Positions 7,674 to 15,900 of a stretch of 52,929 bases of DNA are shown in pieces. The notes under the pieces are model-generated. The model saw nothing but the letters and a program-made list of their open reading frames with translations. It was not told the origin of the DNA and did no database searches. Numbering within the stretch: position 1 is the stretch's first letter; the number at the start of each line of letters is the position of its first letter. Source of the stretch: DASVTR01 sp033855775 (lineage in GTDB: Bacteria > Acidobacteriota > Blastocatellia > Pyrinomonadales > Pyrinomonadaceae); the NCBI GenBank assembly GCA_033855775.1, contig JAWVFT010000066.1, forward strand, positions 1 through 52,929. The letters are read 5' to 3'. A program made the translations under genes and the position numbers.

Positions 7674-9251
7674 ATGAAGAGCGAAGACGGACAAACAACT
7701 TCAGTCTGGATGGCGACAGCCGGGACGCAGGCCGAAACTCCGCTGACGGAAAGCGTTGAAGCGGACGTGGCAATCGTCGGCGCGGGCATTGCCGGAATGA
7801 CGACCGCTTACCTGCTGGCTCGCGAAGGCAAGCCGGTCGTCGTGCTGGACGATGGGCCAATCGGCGGCGGCATGACTGAGCGGACGACGGCGCATCTCGT
7901 CAACGCGCTCGACGACCGTTACTACGAACTCGAACGCCTGCACGGCGAGCAGACTTCGCGGCTCGCCGCCGCGAGTCATACGGCGGCCATTGACCGCATC
8001 GAGTTAATTGTCAAAGAAGAAAAGATTGAGTGCGAATTTGAACGGCTCGATGGTTATCTCTTCGTCCCGCCGGATGATTCAAGGCAGCAACTAGACGATG
8101 AATTGAAGGCCGCGCATCGCGCCGGTTTGACCGGAATTGAAATGGTCGAGCGCGCCCCGATTAAAGATTTCGACACCGGCAACTGCCTGCGCTTTCCAAG
8201 GCAGGCGCAGTTTCATCCTTTGAAATATTTGCGCGGGCTGGCCGCAGCCATCAAGCGCGACGGCGGGCGCATTTATACGAACACGCACGCGAGCAAAATC
8301 GAGGGAGGCGAACAAGCGCGCGTTGAAACGGAGGGCGGGCATGTCGTCACGGCGCGCGCGGTCGTCGTGGCGACCAACACGCCGGTCAACGACCTCATTG
8401 CCATTCACACCAAGCAAGCTCCGTATATCACGTATGTCATCGGCGCGCGTGTCCCGCGCGGCTCCGTCGAGTGTGCGCTTTACTGGGACACGCCCGACCC
8501 GTATCACTACGTCCGCATCGAGAGCGCGGACGGCCTCGATGACGAAGGCCAGCAGAGAGACTACGACATTCTGATTGTCGGCGGCGAAGACCACAAGACG
8601 GGGCAAGCCGACGACGCCGACAGGCGTTACGCCGACCTCGAACGATGGACGCGCGAGCGCTGGCCGATGATTAAGCAGATAGAGTATCGCTGGTCCGGGC
8701 AGGTGATGGAGCCTGTGGATGGCCTCGCCTTCATCGGTCGCAATCCGCTCGACGCGGACAACGTTTTTATCGTCACAGGCGATTCGGGCAACGGCATGAC
8801 GCACGGCACGATTGCCGGAATCCTGCTCACCGATTTAATTCAGGGACGCGACAACGAGTGGGCTGCCGTTTACGAACCCTCGCGCAAGACGCTGAAGGCT
8901 CTGCCCGAATTTGCCAGGGAGAATCTGAACGTCGCCGCGCAGTACGCGGACCTGGCGACGCCCGGCGATGTTGATTCGACCGACGAGATTAAGCCGAACG
9001 AGGGCGCGATTATCCGGCGCGGCCTCAGGAAGGTGGCCGCTTATCGAGACGAGGCGGGCGCGCTGCACGAGCGTTCGGCGGTGTGCGTGCATCTAGGCTG
9101 CATCGTTGACTGGAACTCGAAAGAGAAGAGTTGGGACTGCCCTTGCCACGGCTCGCGCTATGATGCCTACGGCAAAGTGTTTCAAGGCCCGGCTAACAAA
9201 GACCTCAATCCGGCGGATGATAAAGATGAACGGGAAGGGGCCGTTGATTGA
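7674..9251 (+). CDS. FAD-dependent oxidoreductase with C-terminal Rieske [2Fe-2S] domain
   Basis: 525 aa from the ATG that follows an AGGGAGG Shine-Dalgarno; an upstream in-frame codon at 7521 lies before the candidate promoter and was not used. The N-terminal part is a DAO-type FAD enzyme with VAIVGAGIAGMTTAYLLARE (about 32-51). The C-terminal 90 residues are a Rieske domain with ligands Cys471/His473 (CVHLGC) and Cys489/His492 (CPCHG). Cys476 and Cys491 are placed for the stabilising disulfide. This fusion architecture is known from gamma-glutamylputrescine-oxidase-like proteins of soil bacteria, but the substrate is not established. It probably oxidises an amine or similar substrate and passes electrons to the iron-sulfur cluster. 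The next gene starts 3 bp after the stop, so the two are likely co-transcribed. Confidence 0.9.
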   Translation: MKSEDGQTTSVWMATAGTQAETPLTESVEADVAIVGAGIAGMTTAYLLAREGKPVVVLDDGPIGGGMTERTTAHLVNALDDRYYELERLHGEQTSRLAAASHTAAIDRIELIVKEEKIECEFERLDGYLFVPPDDSRQQLDDELKAAHRAGLTGIEMVERAPIKDFDTGNCLRFPRQAQFHPLKYLRGLAAAIKRDGGRIYTNTHASKIEGGEQARVETEGGHVVTARAVVVATNTPVNDLIAIHTKQAPYITYVIGARVPRGSVECALYWDTPDPYHYVRIESADGLDDEGQQRDYDILIVGGEDHKTGQADDADRRYADLERWTRERWPMIKQIEYRWSGQVMEPVDGLAFIGRNPLDADNVFIVTGDSGNGMTHGTIAGILLTDLIQGRDNEWAAVYEPSRKTLKALPEFARENLNVAAQYADLATPGDVDSTDEIKPNEGAIIRRGLRKVAAYRDEAGALHERSAVCVHLGCIVDWNSKEKSWDCPCHGSRYDAYGKVFQGPANKDLNPADDKDEREGAVD

Positions 9252-9254
9252 AGG

Positions 9255-9752
9255 ATGAAAAAGAGCGTGGGCCAAGCCAGCTTCGTCGTTCAAGAGCATC
9301 ACGCGTCCATTCTGCATTGGGACTTTCGCCTTGAGATTGACGGCGCGCTCAAGAGTTGGTCTGTGCCGAAGGGGCCGTCGCTCGATTCGTCGGTCAAGCG
9401 ATTGGCGGTGCAGGTTCCAGACCACGCCGTCTCGTATCTCACCTTCGAGGGCGAACTGCCGGAAGGGACGTACGGCGCGGGCCAGGTTTATCGTTGGGAC
9501 ATAGGCACGTTCACTGCGCTCGCGGGCGACGCGCTCGAAGGTTGGGAGAAAGGCTCTTTGAGATTCGAGCTTCACGGGGCGCGTTTGCGGGGCGGCTGGC
9601 TGCTCTTCAAGATGAAGGGACGGCAGCAGGGCGGCAAGCCGCTGTGGCTCTTGCAGAAGCTCAAGGACGAGTTTGCCGTCGCGGGCCACGCGGCGGAAGT
9701 CGTCGGCGAGCGGAAGAAGAAGACACGCCGCGCCACATCCAAAAAGGCTTGA
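9255..9752 (+). CDS. Stand-alone LigD-type 3'-phosphoesterase
   Basis: 165 aa, the size of the PE domain alone. In LigD this domain trims 3' ends (removes 3' phosphate and ribonucleotides) during non-homologous end joining. Conserved blocks are FVVQEHHASILHWDFRLEID (about 10-29, with the metal-binding His/Asp cluster), SWSVPKGPSL and GELPEGTYGAGQVYRWDIG. The C-terminus is Lys/Arg-rich (KKKTRRATSKK), possibly a DNA-contacting tail. Ligase and polymerase domains are absent, and no ku gene is in the window. The gene begins 3 bp after the FAD-Rieske stop codon. Stand-alone PE proteins occur in bacteria and archaea. The repair role is inferred from the family. Confidence 0.9.
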   Translation: MKKSVGQASFVVQEHHASILHWDFRLEIDGALKSWSVPKGPSLDSSVKRLAVQVPDHAVSYLTFEGELPEGTYGAGQVYRWDIGTFTALAGDALEGWEKGSLRFELHGARLRGGWLLFKMKGRQQGGKPLWLLQKLKDEFAVAGHAAEVVGERKKKTRRATSKKA

Positions 9753-9993
9753 GCGGCGTGGGCGCGCCCTCGCTCGTTCGCGTCGTCGATTCGATTCACG
9801 GCGACGATTCAATCGGCTGCGACGACTCCCATTGTTTTCCGGTTAGAGGTGAATATATTGGGCGGAAATCTTAGCCAGACTTTTTGGAAGGCTGAAGCGC
9901 GCGCCCGAAGCGGAAGAAGAAGAGCCGATTCGCGGCGAGCTATACAGCGTCGAGCGCTTAGAGCAGACCGCCGCGCTGCTCGCCTCCGAGCAT

Positions 9994-12900
9994 GTGGTCG
10001 TGACGGGCGGGGCGCGCGGCAAATCGCTCTTGCCGCGTCTCGAAGAGAATGGCCGCCGCCTCATCAAGTCGTATCGCGCGCTGGCCGACGCGATTCAAAC
10101 GGGCCGCGCCATCTCGCCCGCCGCCGAATGGCTGGTCGATAATTTTCACATCGTCGAAGAGCAACTGCGCGAAATTCGTCAGGACTTGCCGAAGGGTTAT
10201 TACTACGAACTGCCGAAGCTTGAGCGCGGCGAACTCGCGGGCTACCCGCGCATCTACGCGCTGGCTCTCACGCTCATCGCGCACACCGACAGCCGCCTCG
10301 ACACGGACACGCTGCGCCGTTTCATCCGCGCTTACCAGCAAGGGGCCGTGCTCTCCATCGGCGAGTTGTGGGCCGTCGCCATCACGCTCCGGCTCGCGCT
10401 CGTTGAAAACCTGCGGCGACTGGCGACGCGCATCGTCGCCTCGCGCGATGAACGTGAGGAAGCGGACCAACTCGCGGACAAGCTGTTGGAGTTGGCCGAG
10501 CGACAGCCAGACTCAATCAACTCGTATCTCAACGAACGTTGGGCAAAGCGCGAGCGTCCGGGCAGCGCCTTCGTCGTGCAGTTGACGCAGCGCTTGCGCG
10601 AGCAAGACCCTGCGGTTGCGCCCGTCTTCGATTGGCTCGAACGCTATCTCGCGCGGGCCGGGCAGAACACGGAGCAAGTCATACATCTTGAGCATCAACG
10701 TCAAGCCTCAGCGCAGGTCACGGTCGGCAACATCATCACCAGCATGCGTTTTCTCTCGACGCTCGACTGGCGCGATTTCTTCGAGAGCGTCAGCCTGACG
10801 GAGCCGCTTCTCGCGCGCGACCCCGCGGGCGTTTACGAGCGCATGGACTTTGCGACGCGCGACCGCTATCGCCACGTCATCGAGCGCGTCAGCAAACGAA
10901 CGAAGACGGGCGAGCTTGACATCGCAGAGCGCGCCGTCCAACTGGCGGAAGCCGCGCACGCTTCCGAGCCGAAGGATGAAGCGCGCGCTCACGTCGGCTT
11001 CTACTTGATTGACGACGGGCTGGCTCAACTAGAAAAAGCTTTCGCCTACCGTGCGAAGATGGGCGAGGCCGCGCGCCGCTGGATGCTGCGCCACCCGGCG
11101 ATGGCTTACATGGGCGCGCTTCTTTTGATGACCGCGCTCATCATCGCTGCTCTCGTCTTCTACGGCGCGCGGGCGGGCGCGCTCCCCTGGCTCGTCGCGC
11201 TGCTCGGCGCGCTCTCTTTAATTCCGGCCAGCGAGCTTGCGCTCGGCGTGCTCAACTGGGACATCACGCACCTGCTGCCGCCGCGCCTGCTGCCGAAGAT
11301 AGATACCTCGAAGGGCGTGTCCGAAGATGGTCGCACGATGATTGTCGTGCCGACGCTCTTCACCGGCGCGGAAGCCGTCGTTGAAATGTTCGACAAGCTG
11401 GAAGTTCACTTCCTCGCTAATCAGGACGAGCAGTTTTACTTCGCGCTGCTCGGAGACTTCCCTGACGCGAACGCCGAAGAGATGCCCGCCGACGCCGAAC
11501 TGTTGGACACTGCGCTCGAACGCCTTGAGGGCTTGAACGCGCGTTATCGCACGAGCGAGACGGACGAGCCGCGCTTTCATCTTTTTCATCGTCGTCGCCA
11601 GTGGAACGAAGGCGAAGGCAAGTGGCTCGGTTGGGAGCGCAAGCGCGGCAAGCTGCAAGAGTTCAACCGGCTGCTGCGCGGGGCGCGCGACACGAGCTTC
11701 GCCGTCTCGACCGCAGACCCTTCTTTGCTACAGCGCGTGCGCTACGTCATCACGCTCGACTCCGACACGCAGTTGCCGCGCGACGCCGCGCGCAAGCTCG
11801 TCGGCATCATCTTGCACCCGCTCAACCGCGCGCAGCTTGACGCTCGCGCGCAAACGGTCACGCGCGGTTACGGCATACTTCAGCCGCGCGTCGGCGTGAC
11901 GCTGGAAAGCGCCGTGCGCTCCGCCTTCGCGCGCATCTTCAGCGGCAACCCCGGCATCGATCCTTACACCAGCGCCGCCTCCGACGTGTATCAAGACCTC
12001 TTCGCCGAAGGCAGCTTCACCGGCAAGGGACTCTACGACGTTGACGTTTTCGAGGCCGCGCTCGCCGGTCGCGTGCCGGACAACGCGCTCTTGAGCCACG
12101 ACCTTTTCGAAGGCTTGTACGCGCGCTGCGCTCTCGTCACCGATGTCGAACTGTTAGACGATTACCCGGCGCACTACGATACCTACGCCAAGCGACAACA
12201 TCGCTGGACGCGCGGCGACTGGCAGATAGCGCGCTGGCTTTTGCCGCGCGTTCCCGTTGCCAGCGGTCGCACAGTTCCAAACCGTTTGCCGCTCATCTCG
12301 CGTTGGAAAATCTTCGACAACCTGCGGCGCAGCCTCGTCGCCCCGGCGATTGTGCTGTGGCTCGCGTTGGCCTGGGCTTTGTTTCCCGGCGCGCTCTTGT
12401 GGTGGATGTTCTTCATCTTGTTGACGCTCGCGTTTCCCGTTTACGCGAACGCGACAACAAACTTTTTCTCGCGCCCGCGCGGCATCCCCTGGCCGAGCCA
12501 TCTGGCCGGAGTGTGGCGCGATGCGCGACTGAACATCACGCAGGCGGCGCTGCTTTTCGTCATGCTGGCTCATCAGTCTTACGTGATGATTGACGCCATC
12601 GCGCGCACGCTCTATCGCAAGCTCGTCTCGCACAGGCGACTGCTCGAATGGATGACAGCGGCGCAGGCCGAGACGGGCAGCCGTCATGACGCTACGGCCT
12701 TCCTGCGCTTCATGTGGCCCGCCGAATTGATTGTCGCAGCCTTGGCCGCGCTCGTGTGGTGGCGGCGTCCCGCGGCTGCGGCGTGGGCCGCGCCGTGCTT
12801 GCTCGTGTGGGCGAGCGCGCCGCTCGTCGCTTATCTCGTCAGCCGTCGCGCGCCCGTCACGCGCGAGCCTTTAGACGAAGCGGAACGACGCGCGGCGCGT

Positions 12901-15900
12901 CTCATCGCGCGGCGCACGTGGCGCTTCTTTGAAACGTTCGTCGGCGAGGAAGACAACTGGCTGCCGCCCGATAATTTTCAGGAAGACCCGCAACCGCTCA
13001 TCGCTCATCGCACCAGCCCGACCAACATCGGGCTGCTCCTGCTCTCGACCGTCGCGGCGCGCGACTTCGGCTACGTCTCGACGCTTGAGTTGACCGAACG
13101 CCTTGAACTGACTTTCAAGACGATAGAGCAGCTACAGAAATTTCGCGGCCACTGCTTTAACTGGTACGACACGCGCTCGCTCGAAGCTCTCTCGCCGCAG
13201 TACATCTCGACGGTTGACAGCGGCAATCTGGCCGGGCATCTGCTGGCGACGAAGCAGGCCGTTATCGAAGCGCCGGAGGGCGCGCTCTTTGACGCGCGCC
13301 TGCTCGCCGGACTCAACGACACCGCCGCGATGTTGAAGGAAGAGGCCGCGCGCCTCGCCGCCATCCGGCAGCGCACGGAAGTCCTCGGCGTCAAACAACT
13401 GCGCGATGAGATTGAAGCCTGCGCGCGTCTCGTCGAGACGGACAGCCCGCGCAACTTGGGAGCCTGGAGCGCTCTGCTCGACGCTCTCGCCAAGCGCGCC
13501 GCCGTCATCATTGACATCATCGGCGCGCTCGCGCACGAGCACGGCAATGATAACTACGAAGAGCTTCGCTTCTGGGTCAACGCCCTGTCGCATCAAGCGC
13601 AAAGCGGCCAACGCGACGCGCAGACTCTTGCGCCGTGGGGCGCGGCTTTCACGTCGCGCCTCGGGTCGCTCGTGCTGAACTGTTCGGCAGCAGCGAGCGC
13701 GCAGTGGCAGGAGATGACAGCCTCTTTCGTCAATGTGCCGACGCTCGCCGAAATTCCTGAGACGTGCGATGCGCTGCTCTTGCGTCTGGCCGCGCTACGC
13801 TCTGTGGTGGAAGCCTGCTCGCCTGCGGAGACGGCTTCGCGGGCCGCCGCGCTCGGCGGGCTGGACGTGCTGACGACCGTTATCGAAACCGCCGCCGGAA
13901 CCGCGAAGCAATTGCTCAAGCGGCTGGCTGGATTGGCGGGCGTCTCCGACCGTCTCTTCGAGGAGATGGATTTTCGTTTCCTGATTGACGAAGAGCGCGA
14001 GGTCTTCTGCATCGGCTATAACGTCGCCGCCGCGCGCGCAGATAATTCTTACTACGATTTGCTGGCCTCCGAAGCGCGGCTCGCCAGCTTCGTCGCCATC
14101 GCCAAAAACGAGGCGCCGCAGGAACACTGGTTCCGCATGGGCCGCGCTCTGACACCCGTTAACGGCAACCGCGCGCTCATCTCATGGACGGCGACGATGT
14201 TCGAATACCTGATGCCGCTTCTAGTGATGCGCGACTATCCGGGGACGCTCCTTGACCAGACTTACAAAGCCATCGTCGCGCGGCAAATCGAGTACGGGCG
14301 CGAGCGCGGCGTGCCTTGGGGAATTTCTGAGTCGGCCTACAACGCGCGCGACATTCATCTCAACTACCAGTACGGCCCGTTCGGCATCCCCGGCCTCGGC
14401 CTCAAGCGGGGCCTCAGCGAAGACCTTGTGGTCGCGCCTTACGCGACCCTTCTGGCCGGGCACATCGCGCCGCGCGCCGCGCTCGCTAACCTGCGCCGCC
14501 TCGAACGCGAAGGCGCGCTCGCGCGCTACGGCTTCTACGAGAGCGTTGATTACACGCCGGAGCGCCTGCCGCAGAATCAAACGCGCGTCATCATCCGCGC
14601 CTTCATGGCGCATCATCAGGGCATGAGCCTCGTCGCCCTCGATAACATGCTGAACAACGATTTGATGCAGCGACGTTTTCACTCTGAGCCGCTCGTGCAG
14701 GCGACCGAGTTGTTGTTGCAGGAACGCATTCCGCGCGCTGTCGCGGCGGCGCACCCGCGCGCCGAAGAGGTCTTGTCGGGCCGTCTCGTTCATTCCATCG
14801 CGGCGACCGTTTCGCGCCGCTACGACTCCGCCGATTTGCCGACGCCGCGCACGCAGATTCTCTCCAACGGCGCTTACTCCGTGATGCTGACGACCGCCGG
14901 GGCGGGCTATTCGATGTGCGGGAAGCTGGCTGTCACGCGCTGGCGTGAAGACGCGACGCGCGACAACTGGGGCAGCTTCATCTACCTGCGCGATGTCAGG
15001 AGCGGAGCGGTCTGGTCTGCCGGTTATCAACCGACCGCGCGCCAGCCGCAAGCTTACGAGGTCGAGTTCTCGGAAGACAAAGCCGACTTCCGGCGCAGCG
15101 ATGCTGGACTCCTGACGAACACGGAAATCATCGTCTCGCCCGAAGACAACGCCGAAGTGCGTCGCATTCAACTGACCAACACTTCGACGCGCGTGCGCGA
15201 AGTCGAGTTGACGAGCTACGCGGAAGTCGTGCTCGCGCCGCCCGCCGCGGACGCGGCTCATCCGGCCTTCAGCAATCTCTTCATCGAAACGGAGTTCATC
15301 GCCGCCGAGAACGCGCTCGTCGCGCGCCGCCGCCCGCGCTCGTCGAAAGACGCTCCCGTCTGGGGCGTGCATGTGGTCGTCGTTGAAGGCGAAGCGGTCG
15401 GGGCGACGCAGTATGAAACCGACAGGGGCCGCTTCCTTGGGCGCGGGCATCACGCGGGCGCGCCCCTCGCCGTGATGGAAGACCGCCCGCTCTCGAACAC
15501 GACGGGCGCGGTCCTCGACCCCGTTTTCAGTCTGCGCCGTCGCGTTCGCTTGCAGCCGGGAGAGTCCGCGCGCGTCACCTTCTCGACCGCCGTCGCCACA
15601 ACGCGCGAAGAGGCTCTGATGCTCGCGGACAAGTATCACGACACGTCCATCTTCGAGCGCGAAGCCCGCCTCGCATGGACGAAGGCGCAGGTCGAGATGC
15701 GTCATCTCAACATGGACGCCGAAGAGGCGCATCTCTTCCAGCGTCTCGCCGGTCGCGTGATTTATTCAGACCCCAGTTTGCGCCCGCGCCCGCACGTGCT
15801 CGCGCTCAACACAAAGGCGCAGAGCGGCCTCTGGCCTTACAGCATCAGCGGCGATTTGCCGATTGTGCTCGCGCGCATCAGCGACGCGGAAGACCTCGGC

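Noticed and set aside
9093..9812. 239-codon minus-strand ORF over the phosphoesterase gene
   Set aside because: Plus frame carries the LigD phosphoesterase motifs; the antisense product is Arg-rich and motif-free.
14221..15732. 503-codon ORF antisense to the glucan synthase gene
   Set aside because: Mirror frame of a GC-rich gene with biased codons. The plus-strand frame has clear family motifs over the whole stretch; the antisense product has none.
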